DNA from: Xanthobacteraceae bacterium
GTDB taxonomy: Bacteria; Pseudomonadota; Alphaproteobacteria; Rhizobiales; Xanthobacteraceae
DNA: 35,244 nucleotides
Reading direction: 5' to 3'
NCBI GenBank assembly: GCA_019750915.1
Contig: JAIENY010000087.1
Coordinates: forward strand, 1 to 35,244
Made by a program: the position numbers and the translations under genes. Below are positions 1 through 7,201 of the stretch, one piece after another; the first letter of the stretch is position 1; each line of letters opens with the position of its first letter. Below the pieces are notes generated by a model. It was given only the letters and a program-made list of their open reading frames with translations. It did no database searches and had not been told where the DNA came from.

Positions 1-2
1 GC

Positions 3-77
3 TGGTGCCGGTTGAGAGGATTGAACTCCCGACCTTCGGTTTACAAAACCGCTGCTCTACCGCTGAGCTAAACCGGC
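3..77 (-). tRNA. tRNA-Thr (anticodon UGU)
   Basis: On the minus strand the acceptor halves GCCGGTT and AACCGGC pair, followed by A and an encoded CCA. The D arm (TAGCTCAGCGGTAGAGC) and T arm (GGGAGTTCAATCCTC) are canonical, and the anticodon loop TTTGTAA gives anticodon TGT, read as threonine. It is a class I tRNA. The next gene on the same strand lies upstream of it, separated by a hairpin, so the tRNA probably has its own promoter in the 78-130 stretch (a TTGTCG/TAGCTA pair with 17-base spacing is visible there but weak). Confidence 0.95.
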
Positions 78-131
78 GCGCCGCAGATAGCTATCAGCGT
101 CCCTCGGGATCGACAAGACCGTCCAAAACTT

Positions 132-157
132 GACCGGCGATCCTGGGATCGCCGGTC
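132..157 (-). terminator. Perfect 11-bp hairpin, likely terminator of the Gly/His-rich gene
   Basis: GACCGGCGATC and its exact reverse complement are separated by a 4-base loop. On the minus strand it follows the stop of the Gly/His-rich gene by about 30 bases and is followed by AAGTTTTGG, a short T tract. It fits an intrinsic terminator insulating tRNA-Thr from the gene upstream. Confidence 0.6.
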
Positions 158-187
158 GGTATAAGCGGGGTATTTTATAATTGTCGA

Positions 188-631
188 TCAGCGGCGGTGG
201 TGACCACCGCCACCGCCGTGATGACCGCCACCGCCATGGTGACCGCCGCCGCCGTGTGGCCGTCCTCCGGGGCGGCCGCCGCCGACATGAGGCGGGCGTC
301 CACCGCCATGATGCCATCCACCGCCCGGGGGGCGACCCGGTCGGGCGCCGTGCCAGCCGTGTGGCCGTCCCGGCGAATGCCAGCCGCGCCATCCGTGACC
401 GCCGCCCCAGCCAAAACCGCGCCGCCATGCATAGCCGCACCAATAAAATCCGGGGCCATGCCAGCCGCTGTTGTACCAGCAGTAATTACGGCCGCCGAAG
501 ATGAACTGGGCCTGTTCGACGTTGTTGGGGATGTCACCGAATCCACCGGCTGGCATGGCACTGGCAGGGGTGAGCGCTGCGGATGCGGCGAGAGCGCCGC
601 TCGCGACGGCGGCCAAAATCCAATTTCGCAT
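188..631 (-). CDS. Secreted glycine/histidine-rich protein
   Basis: 147 residues. The N-terminus is a clear Sec signal peptide (MRNW followed by an Ala-rich hydrophobic stretch ending near PASA). A short mature segment with FGGRNYCWYNSGW and a second Cys (YWCGYAW) is followed by a tail of about 90 residues made almost only of Gly, His, Arg, Pro and Trp, ending in GGHH repeats. The ATG at 631 is preferred over a TTG one codon upstream because GGAG lies at proper spacing before it. Similar low-complexity exported proteins are common in bradyrhizobia and have no known function. The His clusters could bind metal ions; that is inference only. The skewed composition makes long spurious reading frames in the other frames. 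Confidence 0.75.
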   Translation of the reverse strand: MRNWILAAVASGALAASAALTPASAMPAGGFGDIPNNVEQAQFIFGGRNYCWYNSGWHGPGFYWCGYAWRRGFGWGGGHGWRGWHSPGRPHGWHGARPGRPPGGGWHHGGGRPPHVGGGRPGGRPHGGGGHHGGGGHHGGGGGHHRR

Positions 632-876
632 CAAAAACTCCGTGTCGGGTGGCCATGAGGCCGGTAATCAGGTGAGGGCGGATGTATCAAGGTGCTCGGG
701 CTGGGCAACGGCTAAGCCGAAACCTGTTAACCTTCGCCGAGGTCATTGGTTCCTGATTTATGCGGGACCGGGAACAATCGAACACACCGTTAGTCTTACC
801 AAGCGATCGCTGCCGACGGTTAACCTTCATCGGGAGCGGGGTGATCTAGAATGGGCCAAATTTAAAGGTGTGTTCG

Positions 877-1317
877 ATGCGTATCGCCCTCGCGCTGGTC
901 CTGTTGTTGAGCGCCTCGGTTGCCGCCATGGCCGAAACAGGCGCCGTTATCGTGATTCCGGGTCGCCCCGGTGTGCCCGTGATTATTAACGGTCGCGATG
1001 CGTCCTACGCGATGGTCGAGGGCGACTGGGGGCTTGAACGCAGCATCCATGTGCAGCCGACAGTTTACGGCGGATGGGACCGATACGAAGGCAAGGAAGT
1101 CGGTCACTATTACCCGAACCTCGGCCGCAAGCCGGGGTCCGGGCGGCTTGAGATCGTCAGTCCCGCTGACAAAGCGCCAAAGCCTGCCGAAAGCTTCCAT
1201 CAGTCATGGTCCGGTCAATCGACGCCCCCCGCATCGGCGCTTCAACCGTTGCCAAACCTGAATTTAGCGGTTCCTTATTATCCGCCCGCGGTCATACCGG
1301 CGCCGCGGCCGCGTTAG
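877..1317 (+). CDS. Small exported protein of unknown function
   Basis: 146 residues starting at ATG 877 (a GTG at 868 is in frame but would put three polar residues before the signal). MRIALALVLLLSASVAAMA is a typical signal peptide with cleavage likely after AMA. The mature part has a motif PGRPGVPVIINGRDASYAMV, a Tyr/Gly/Pro-rich centre (YYPNLGRKPGSG) and a Pro-rich C-terminus. No enzyme motif is visible. Another small exported protein starts 46 bases downstream on the same strand, so the two may be cotranscribed. Function unknown. Confidence 0.75.
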   Translation: MRIALALVLLLSASVAAMAETGAVIVIPGRPGVPVIINGRDASYAMVEGDWGLERSIHVQPTVYGGWDRYEGKEVGHYYPNLGRKPGSGRLEIVSPADKAPKPAESFHQSWSGQSTPPASALQPLPNLNLAVPYYPPAVIPAPRPR

Positions 1318-1363
1318 AATTCGAACGAGACGTCCGACAAGAGACGATCGACAGGAGAGTGTG

Positions 1364-1906
1364 ATGCGTTTCAAACTTCTGGGTCTTGCGACCGTGCTGG
1401 CTGCCTCCGTCACCGCTGCGCCTGCGATGGCCTGCTACTACGGCGGCTGCGACAGCGTCTATGCGCTGAACGGTATCGATTATAGCTCGCGCGTCTATCT
1501 CGGTGACTGTGGTTACGCCTATGGCTGCGCCGTCACTTATCGCGAGCGCCTTCCGGATCTCGACGGCGGGCCGCAGTACTATTTCGTCAATCACGGGCCG
1601 ACCTATACCGGTCCGGGCGATATCGCTCCCGTGCCGACCTATCAGGAACGTTCCGTATCGGGTTGGGCGGCTTACAGCCGGCCGTATTATTACGGCTACA
1701 ACGGCGGGCCCTATGCCAACGCGACCAGCCATTACTACGATGGCGCTTATGAGCAGGGCCCGGCAATCCACAGCTACCGCTGGAAGCGCGGCCGCGTCTA
1801 TCGCACGCATGATCGCCGCAAGGCGCCGCGTCCGCGCTATTATTACACGGAGCGCCATCCGTCTTATGTGCGTAACGGCGCGGGCGTGATGGAAAAAATC
1901 AACTGA
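1364..1906 (+). CDS. Small exported tyrosine-rich protein of unknown function
   Basis: 180 residues. ATG 1364 is chosen because AGGAG at 1353-1357 lies six bases ahead; a GTG immediately upstream is the alternative. A signal peptide (MRFKLLGLATVLAASVTAAP, cleavage near AMA) is followed by a Cys-containing start (CYYGGCDSVYALNG, then GDCGYAYGC) and a Tyr/Gly/Arg-rich body with YYYGYNGG and RPRYYYTERH. Four Cys in the first 45 mature residues could form disulfides in the periplasm. No catalytic motif is seen. It follows another exported orphan on the same strand and ends tail to tail with rlmB. Confidence 0.75.
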   Translation: MRFKLLGLATVLAASVTAAPAMACYYGGCDSVYALNGIDYSSRVYLGDCGYAYGCAVTYRERLPDLDGGPQYYFVNHGPTYTGPGDIAPVPTYQERSVSGWAAYSRPYYYGYNGGPYANATSHYYDGAYEQGPAIHSYRWKRGRVYRTHDRRKAPRPRYYYTERHPSYVRNGAGVMEKIN

Positions 1907-1919
1907 GCCCGGTCGGCCG

Positions 1920-1943
1920 CGCTTTGCCGCCCCGCGGCAAGCG
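1920..1943. terminator. GC-rich hairpin between convergent genes
   Basis: CGCTTTGCCG and CGGCAAGCG form an imperfect stem with one bulged base and a CCCCG-type loop. It sits in the 43-base gap between the ends of the tyrosine-rich gene (plus) and rlmB (minus) and could end transcription from both sides. No T tract follows, so the call is weak. Confidence 0.35.
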
Positions 1944-1949
1944 CCGCTC

Positions 1950-2780
1950 TTAAGTCATCAGGCCAAGCCGGGTCGCGCCGATATACAGCGCGAGCGCGGT
2001 TGCGTTCGAGACGTTCAGGCTTTTGATATCGCCGGGCATGTCCATGCGCGCGACCACGCTGCAGGTGTCGCGCGTCAGTTGCCGCAGGCCTTTGCCTTCA
2101 GCGCCCAGCACAAGCGCCAGCGGCGCCTGCAATTCCACGGCGCCCAGATTGACGCTGCCCTCGCTGTCCAGGCCCACGGTGAGAAACCCGATCTCCTTCA
2201 TCTCGGCGAGCGCGCGCGCGAGGTTTTGCACCGTGATCACCGGTACGAGTTCGAGCGCACCGGACGCCGACTTGGCCAGTACGCCGGTGGCTTCCGGACT
2301 GTGGCGCGCCGTGGTGACAACGGCCGTCGCCGCAAACGCTGCCGCCGAACGCAGAATTGCCCCGACATTGTGCGGATCGGTGATCTGGTCGAGCACCAGC
2401 ACGATGCCGTCCTTGGGCAAGTCGGAAATATCGAGGACGGGCAGTGGATCGGCTTCCGCAAGCAGGCCCTGATGGACTGCATCCGGGCCGAGCCGCTGGT
2501 CGATGACGCTCGGGCGCACGACCTCCGGCGTCACCTTGAGGGCGATGTTCTCCTCGGTGAGGCGGCGCAGCGCGTTTTCTGTAACGAACAGTGACCTGAT
2601 CTGACGCCTGGGATTGGCGAGTGCGGCGGTGACCGTGTGCCAGCCATAGAGGATCACCGGGCCGTTGCCACGGTCATCACGGTTCCGCCGTGCGGGACTT
2701 CCACCGCGTCCGTCCTGAGGCGGCCGATTTGGGCCCTTGCGTGGCCCTCTGAAACGCTGCTTTTGATCGCGACTCGGCAT
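1950..2780 (-). CDS. rlmB: 23S rRNA (guanosine-2'-O-)-methyltransferase RlmB (TrmH/SPOUT family)
   Basis: 276 residues from ATG 2780 (a GTG five codons upstream is possible). A basic, disordered N-terminus (about 45 residues rich in Arg, Pro, Gly) precedes the substrate-binding domain beginning ILYGWHTVTAAL. The C-terminal SPOUT domain carries all three TrmH-family motifs: DQITDPHNVGAILRSAAAF, LVLGAEGKGLRQLTRDTC and SLNVSNATALALYIG, which form the deep trefoil knot that binds S-adenosylmethionine. The family methylates the 2'-O of G2251 in the peptidyl-transferase P loop of 23S rRNA. Its position beside tRNA-Thr and tRNA-Tyr fits a housekeeping block. Related TrmH enzymes act on tRNA, but the length and N-terminal domain favour RlmB. 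Confidence 0.93.
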   Translation of the reverse strand: MPSRDQKQRFRGPRKGPNRPPQDGRGGSPARRNRDDRGNGPVILYGWHTVTAALANPRRQIRSLFVTENALRRLTEENIALKVTPEVVRPSVIDQRLGPDAVHQGLLAEADPLPVLDISDLPKDGIVLVLDQITDPHNVGAILRSAAAFAATAVVTTARHSPEATGVLAKSASGALELVPVITVQNLARALAEMKEIGFLTVGLDSEGSVNLGAVELQAPLALVLGAEGKGLRQLTRDTCSVVARMDMPGDIKSLNVSNATALALYIGATRLGLMT

Positions 2781-2862
2781 GCGTGCTTCTCTCACGCGAC
2801 CAAACCTGTGGCAATTCTCAATTTTTTAGGATTTTGGACGCGGAAATATCCGGTCCCCTTGG

Positions 2863-2892
2863 TTGACTTTCACCACCGGCTTCGCTCATAAA
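2863..2892 (+). promoter_or_regulatory. Candidate sigma-70-type promoter for tRNA-Tyr
   Basis: TTGACT, an 18-base spacer and CATAAA lie about 90 bases upstream of the tRNA. Five of six bases match the -35 consensus and four of six the -10. No promoter mapping supports it; it is a sequence match only. Confidence 0.35.
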
Positions 2893-2984
2893 CGCGCCAA
2901 CCGGGCGCCCGTTGATCGGGCTCGCTTTTCACCGTCATTTCAGACTGTGTCCCGCCTTTGGCGGACGGTCCGATGACGCTGAGC

Positions 2985-3070
2985 GGGGGAGTGTCCCGAG
3001 TGGCAAAGGGAGCTGACTGTAAATCAGCCGCCGTATGGCTTCGAAGGTTCGAGTCCTTCTTCCCCCACCA
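2985..3070 (+). tRNA. tRNA-Tyr (anticodon GUA)
   Basis: An 86-base class II tRNA with encoded CCA. Acceptor GGGGGAG pairs with TTTCCCCC-type 3' strand ending CCCCCACCA; the anticodon arm CTGACTGTAAATCAG gives GTA; the long variable arm (CCGCCGTATGGCTTC) and T arm AAGGTTCGAGTCCTT are typical of tRNA-Tyr. A strong intrinsic terminator follows at once, so it is a single-gene transcript. Confidence 0.97.
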
Positions 3071-3078
3071 TATTGAAG

Positions 3079-3115
3079 ACGCTCGCGAAAAGTAATTTTT
3101 CGCGGGCGTTTTTTT
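3079..3115 (+). terminator. Intrinsic terminator of tRNA-Tyr
   Basis: ACGCTCGCGAAAA pairs with TTTTCGCGGGCGT (one G-T pair) around a 5-base loop, followed by a run of T residues. It begins nine bases after the tRNA. This is the clearest Rho-independent terminator in the window. Confidence 0.9.
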
Positions 3116-3313
3116 ATTGCAATAGTTCCATGAAATGGGCTGGCGTGCCGCTGCGGGTAACCTGAAAGCCACCGACAAAAAGTATGAAGAGGGACCCGCA
3201 AACTCTTAGAACTCGAATTCTATTCCGTGCACCCACTTCGGGGCAACTTGAGGACGCTGATCTCTAGCAAACGAGTGCGCTCCGGCGGGCTCAAAATGAA
3301 AGAGGAAACAAGC

Positions 3314-3628
3314 ATGAGGGCTGTCAGAACTGCTTTCGCGTTTGTGGCTTTATCCTTCCTCTCGACGCCGTTGCAGGCGATGACTGTATCGCATTCGTCA
3401 GGGTTGTCCGCGGACATCGTCCATGTCGCGGACGGATGTGGTCAAGGGCGTTACCGTGGACCAGGCGGCGCGTGTCATCGATTTGGACGCGGACCCTATC
3501 CTGGAGGATACTTTGGAGGCAGTCACCGCGGTGAGGGGTGTGGTCCCGGCAGATACCGAGGTCCGGGTGGCGCATGCCACAGGCTGGGGAGAGGGCCTTA
3601 TCCGAGCGGATACTGGGCGCCTCGTTGA
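3314..3628 (+). CDS. Secreted protein with two tandem GCG-type repeats
   Basis: 104 residues from ATG 3314, chosen because AGAGGA lies eight bases ahead and because the signal peptide (MRAVRTAFAFVALSFLSTPL, cleavage near LQA) begins there; in-frame ATGs at 3227 and 3296 would add polar residues. The mature part holds two copies of a 34-residue unit beginning GCGxGRYRGPGGACHR and continuing GRGPYPxGY. Each unit has two Cys. This resembles the short exported proteins with a GCGPG...RGPxGxC motif seen across bradyrhizobia; no function is known to me. The disulfide and glycine pattern suggests a stable periplasmic or surface peptide, which is inference. Confidence 0.8.
   Translation: MRAVRTAFAFVALSFLSTPLQAMTVSHSSGLSADIVHVADGCGQGRYRGPGGACHRFGRGPYPGGYFGGSHRGEGCGPGRYRGPGGACHRLGRGPYPSGYWAPR
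3434..3625 (+). repeat. Coding tandem repeat, two units of about 102 bases
   Basis: Unit 1 starts at 3434 and unit 2 at 3536 inside the small secreted protein. The protein copies are nearly identical (RYRGPGGACHR in both), while the codons differ at many third positions, so the duplication is old and held by selection on the protein. Confidence 0.75.
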
Positions 3629-3663
3629 CGGATAAGTTGGTTGGCGCATTTTGATTGCAAAGT

Positions 3664-3684
3664 GAACCCCGCTGCGGCGGGTTC
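3664..3684. terminator. GC-rich hairpin after the GCG-repeat gene
   Basis: GAACCC and GGGTTC are separated by a GC-rich loop about 35 bases after the stop. No T tract follows, so it may be a weak terminator or only a structured 3' end. Confidence 0.35.
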
Positions 3685-3845
3685 AGCCGATCAGAACTTA
3701 CAGCTTAGCACCGCGCGGCCGACATTGAAGTGAGTTTTCACGTCAAAGATGTGCGTGTCGCCTCTTGCCGAAATCGTATTGATCCGCGCGTTGCCGAAAT
3801 CGTAGCAGCCATATTCGCTGCTGAGAACGAAGTGTGTGGTCGGGA
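3685..3845. other. Stretch between the GCG-repeat gene and the acyltransferase, no confident gene
   Basis: On the minus strand a 70-codon frame (3691-3903) runs through here but starts inside the acyltransferase gene and matches no family I know. I do not call it as a gene. Confidence 0.4.
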
Positions 3846-4913
3846 TCATCCCTGCGGGCTTGTCACGGCAGGCCGCTGCGTCAGAAATTTTCTGGAGAGC
3901 CACCGGCGGATCGGAACATCGTAGACAAGGTCAACGGCGACCGAAATCAGGAAAATCACGACCAGAAAGATCATGCCGCCGTAGATTCCGATTGGATCGA
4001 GCAGCTTTTGCAGTTTTAGGTAGACGCCCAGATGCAGGAGATAAATCGGGTAACTCGCGCCGCCGATCACCGCCAGCGTCTTGGCCAGACGCGGCGATTT
4101 TACGCTGTAGCTCGCACCCGCAAAGATCAGCGCGGGCCAGACCAGAATGATGGTCAGAAGATCTGCAGTCGTGCGCCACTGCGGGCTGACCTTTACGAAC
4201 AGAGCGATCGCAAGGCCGGCAAGCGGCAGGATGGGATTGATCCCGTATTCAGGTCTGCGGCGAAGCCAAACCCGATACAGCAATGCTCCGGCGAAAAACG
4301 AAAAACTGACCCTGATCAGGCCGGCGGTAAAGCTCGCCCATGTGTGGCCTCCGCTTACGCCCTCGTAAATGAAGCCGAGAGAGTGGGTTGTTGCTCCGAC
4401 GATCATCAGAAGGGCTGAGACGACGACGATCGCCGCCAGCACCCAGGCCGGCGTTTTCTTCAAAGCTGCAAAGACCAGATTGGCCAGCATTTCGAAAAGC
4501 AGCGTCCAGGCGAACGCGCCGAATGGGTAGATGGCCTCATCGAAAGGTGAGGGCAAGAAGACCAAGGCCAGTCCAAGATTGATGAAATAGACAGGCTCGT
4601 GATGGCTTGCGTGTTTGAGCAGGCCATACAGGCTGATGAGAATTGAGAACAGGTAGAGCGGATAAAGCCGGATCAGCCGGAGCTTGAAGAAATCCCAAAC
4701 ACCGATCCGTTCGAATTTATCCTCGTAGGCGTTCGCCAGGACGAAACCGCTCAGCAGGAAGAAAAAATCGACCGCGAGTTGCGGGTCCGCCATACCCGAT
4801 GCGGACGCGCCGACGCCGGGAAAGATGCGCCCGGTGTGGACCGTCACAACGGCGAGCGCGGCAATCGTCCGCATGACGTCCAGGACCACGAAACGGTGCA
4901 CACTTATCGTCAT
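3846..4913 (-). CDS. Acyltransferase 3 family membrane protein, probable exopolysaccharide O-acetyltransferase
   Basis: 355 residues, a normal length for acyltransferase-3 proteins (OafA, ExoZ, NodX). It opens with the family signature RFVVLDVMRTIAALAVVTVH, containing the catalytic-type His in the first membrane helix, then has a DFFFLLSGFVLAN motif and about ten hydrophobic helices ending near a basic tail. The family moves acyl groups, usually acetyl from acetyl-CoA, across the inner membrane onto sugars. In succinoglycan loci ExoZ is such a protein, and its place at the edge of this exopolysaccharide locus suggests acetylation of the product. No gene is directly upstream on its strand. The exact sugar acceptor cannot be read. 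Confidence 0.85.
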   Translation of the reverse strand: MTISVHRFVVLDVMRTIAALAVVTVHTGRIFPGVGASASGMADPQLAVDFFFLLSGFVLANAYEDKFERIGVWDFFKLRLIRLYPLYLFSILISLYGLLKHASHHEPVYFINLGLALVFLPSPFDEAIYPFGAFAWTLLFEMLANLVFAALKKTPAWVLAAIVVVSALLMIVGATTHSLGFIYEGVSGGHTWASFTAGLIRVSFSFFAGALLYRVWLRRRPEYGINPILPLAGLAIALFVKVSPQWRTTADLLTIILVWPALIFAGASYSVKSPRLAKTLAVIGGASYPIYLLHLGVYLKLQKLLDPIGIYGGMIFLVVIFLISVAVDLVYDVPIRRWLSRKFLTQRPAVTSPQG

Positions 4914-5047
4914 GGGAACGCGCGCGTATGGAACACGCTGTGTCGGGATTGCATCGAGCGAGCCTTCAATGATCGGTCAGGTAGCGGATACGGCCTGAGC
5001 GGCAAAACTTCAATGCTGGTGGGTCGTCCTGGCGCGATCTCACAGTC

Positions 5048-5064
5048 AGATTGTTCGACAATCT
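5048..5064. promoter_or_regulatory. Perfect 7-3-7 palindrome upstream of the channel gene
   Basis: AGATTGT, TCG, ACAATCT: a perfect inverted repeat about 100 bases before the ion-channel start, in the gap shared with the divergent acyltransferase. ATTGTTC recurs at 5069-5075. It looks like an operator for a dimeric regulator; a transcription-stopping role is less likely as no T tract follows. Confidence 0.4.
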
Positions 5065-5162
5065 CATATATTGTTCTGATTCGATGGCAGTGGAGGCGAA
5101 GATGACTGAAGCCATGCGCTGCGCTTGAAAATTGAACAACGTTGCTCCGGGGAGCCGACCGC

Positions 5163-5495
5163 ATGAAATCCCTGATGATGGGCCTTGTTTTGTTGTTTGC
5201 CGGATTTCGCCGCGGGCTGCGCGATCCGGAATTCAGGGCGATTGGCTTTTTGCTCCTGATCGCTGTGGGGATTGGGACATTTGTTTTCCGGTTCGGGGAG
5301 GACTGGTCGTGGCTCGACTCGGCTTATTTTAGCGTGGTGTCGTTGACGACGGTGGGGGACGCCAATCTCGCGCCGAGCCGCACGATCACCAAAATCTTCG
5401 CCATGATTTTCTCCTTGGTAGGGATCGGCTTGATGCTGGCTTTCCTGTCGCGCCTGACAACATTCCGTGACGAAATCAGCCAAGACTATGATTAG
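5163..5495 (+). CDS. Small two-helix ion channel protein with altered selectivity filter
   Basis: 110 residues from ATG 5163; a TTG seven codons upstream is unlikely, since GGGGAG lies just before the ATG. Two membrane helices (about 26-42 and 88-105) flank a pore loop DSAYFSVVSLTTVGDANLAP, which aligns with the pore of the Ion_trans_2 family (TTVGYGDxxP). The filter here reads TVGDAN, without the usual Gly-Tyr-Gly. Related bacterial proteins with GDG in place of GYG exist, so ion choice may differ from potassium. A cytoplasmic acidic tail follows and there is no RCK domain. Its link to exopolysaccharide is unclear. Confidence 0.78.
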   Translation: MKSLMMGLVLLFAGFRRGLRDPEFRAIGFLLLIAVGIGTFVFRFGEDWSWLDSAYFSVVSLTTVGDANLAPSRTITKIFAMIFSLVGIGLMLAFLSRLTTFRDEISQDYD

Positions 5496-5499
5496 TATA

Positions 5500-5524
5500 C
5501 GGCGCTGACTGCGCCGCAGCGCCG
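5500..5524 (+). terminator. Perfect 7-bp hairpin after the channel gene
   Basis: CGGCGCT and AGCGCCG pair exactly around an 11-base GC-rich loop, four bases after the stop. There is no clear T tract, so it may slow or partly end transcription before the glycosyltransferase. Confidence 0.4.
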
Positions 5525-5570
5525 GGCGCTATTTGAGCAGAGGCTGGTGCTCTGGAAATGTTGAACGATC

Positions 5571-6722
5571 ATGAGCGCAAGCCCAACTGAGGCGCCGACA
5601 CTCCGTACTGCTGTTTTCCCGGACAAGGCAGAATGGTTGATCAACGGCCGGTTTGTCACCCAACAAATGACGGGCGTGCAACGATACGCGCACGAGATCG
5701 TGCGCAGCCTCGATGCGATCCTGACCGAGAACGAGAATATCGCACAGCGCATCGGGCTGACCCTGATGATGCCGCGCTCCGAGGTTGTCCACCGGCCTTC
5801 GCTGCATAAGATCCCGCAACATGAAGCGGGTTCTTTCTCGGGGCACCTGTGGGATCAGTTGTCGCTGCCGCGCCTTGAGCAGGACGGCATTCTCAGTCTT
5901 GGAAATTTCGGCCCTGTGTTTGCGCGTCGTCAGATCGTCTGCATTCACGACGCCAACACGTTCATCGTGCCGGAGAGCTATTCGCGGCCGTTCAGGATGG
6001 TCTATCAGTCGCTGCTTCCATGGATCGGCCGGAATGCGCGCCGAGTTGCGACCGTTTCGGAATTCTCGGCCATGATGCTGGTGAAGTACGGAATAAGCCG
6101 TGCCGAGAAGATCTTTGTCGCGCCGAACGGATACGAGCATGTCCTGCGATGGGATCGGAGCAAGGCGCAGTTGCCGCTGCTCAACCAGATTAAGCGCCCC
6201 TATGTTCTGGTTCTGGGCAGCAGGGCGCAGCACAAAAATGTCGGCGTGATTCTCGATCAGGCGAAGGTCCTCGATGAAGCTGGGATTGATCTGGTGATCG
6301 CGGGCGGCGCGTCGGGCATCTTCTCGGCGGAAGGCGGGGCGCCAGCGAGCCAGAATTGTCACTTTACCGGCTTTGTCGGAGACGACGAACTGGCGGCGCT
6401 TTACGCGGGCGCCGTCTGTCTTGCCTTTCCCTCGCGGACCGAGGGATTTGGAATTCCGCCTCTGGAGGCGATGGCGAGCGGGTGTCCCGTCGTGTCGTCA
6501 GATGCTGCGAGTTTGCCGGAAGTCGGCGGCGATGCTGTCATCTACGTGAAGCCTGATGATCGCCGGGGCTGGGGTGAGGCGCTGGTGGCGCTGTCTCGCA
6601 ATCCGGATCTTCGCGGCACGATGATCGCGAAAGGACGGCAGCGGGCTGCGCTTTTCTCCTGGGAGAAAAGCGCCTCGCTTTATCTGGACGAAATGTTGGC
6701 GGTCAGCCGGGCCGCTCAGTAG
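5571..6722 (+). CDS. Glycosyltransferase family 4 (GT-B fold)
   Basis: 383 residues. The N-terminal domain has TGVQRYAHEIVRSLD, the loop type found in mannosyl- and fucosyltransferases of lipopolysaccharide and capsule loci. The C-terminal Rossmann domain shows the family signature FPSRTEGFGIPPLEAMASG with the E-x7-E pair at Glu291 and Glu299, followed by SDAASLPEVGGDAVIYVKPDD. It should move a sugar from a nucleotide donor to the lipid-linked repeat unit at the cytoplasmic membrane face, with retention of configuration. The donor and linkage cannot be read from sequence. The start ATG follows GAACGATC without a strong Shine-Dalgarno. Its end overlaps the end of a convergent small gene by seven bases. 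Confidence 0.9.
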   Translation: MSASPTEAPTLRTAVFPDKAEWLINGRFVTQQMTGVQRYAHEIVRSLDAILTENENIAQRIGLTLMMPRSEVVHRPSLHKIPQHEAGSFSGHLWDQLSLPRLEQDGILSLGNFGPVFARRQIVCIHDANTFIVPESYSRPFRMVYQSLLPWIGRNARRVATVSEFSAMMLVKYGISRAEKIFVAPNGYEHVLRWDRSKAQLPLLNQIKRPYVLVLGSRAQHKNVGVILDQAKVLDEAGIDLVIAGGASGIFSAEGGAPASQNCHFTGFVGDDELAALYAGAVCLAFPSRTEGFGIPPLEAMASGCPVVSSDAASLPEVGGDAVIYVKPDDRRGWGEALVALSRNPDLRGTMIAKGRQRAALFSWEKSASLYLDEMLAVSRAAQ

Positions 6723-6997
6723 ACCGTGGTGTAGTGCGGGGCGTTGGTGCCGCAGATCAGAACATCTTCGTAGCGAACGCCGTAAGGCGTTTGCACGCGC
6801 TCACGTCTCAGGCAGCCGGGATAAATCGCGAGGTCGTAGTGGAACGGCGCGTCGGTGAAATAGCCATGGAGCTTGCAAAGGTAGGCAAGGCCGGGGCCGC
6901 ATTGGACGAGCGGAAACTTGCTGCGTGCTGATGCGCCTGTCGCCATGAAAAGTGATGCCAGAGTGGCGGCAAGAACAATTCGAAGGGCATATGACAT
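6716..6997 (-). CDS. Small exported four-cysteine protein of unknown function
   Basis: 93 residues from ATG 6997, with AGGAC at good spacing before it. A signal peptide (MSYALRIVLAATLASLFMAT, cleavage near ASA) is followed by a compact mature domain with four Cys (VQCGPGLAYLC, PGC, LICG) and several Tyr, compatible with two disulfides in the periplasm. Its stop codon lies inside the end of the convergent glycosyltransferase gene. No family recognised. Confidence 0.72.
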   Translation of the reverse strand: MSYALRIVLAATLASLFMATGASARSKFPLVQCGPGLAYLCKLHGYFTDAPFHYDLAIYPGCLRRERVQTPYGVRYEDVLICGTNAPHYTTVY

Positions 6998-7201
6998 CTG
7001 AAAAGTCCTAAAGAAGATATGCCCGAACGGGGCCGACGAGGCAGCTTATCGTAAATACGGCGGCTTCGACAATGACCCCTTAACGGGACGATCAGGGGCT
7101 GGGGGCACAAAACCGCACCCCGTTGACGTTAACCCGTTGAACAGACTGCATTGTGACGGAGCGGGGCGTTCGATAGTGTGTCTGCGGTCAGCTGAGATGC
7201 C

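Noticed and set aside
197..658. Plus-strand frames over the Gly/His-rich gene
   Set aside because: They mirror the low-complexity coding of the minus-strand gene and have no signal peptide, motif or ribosome site.
3691..3903. 70-codon minus-strand frame overlapping the acyltransferase end
   Set aside because: It starts within the acyltransferase in another frame and shows no known motif; the C-terminal part lies in the gap but gives no support by itself.
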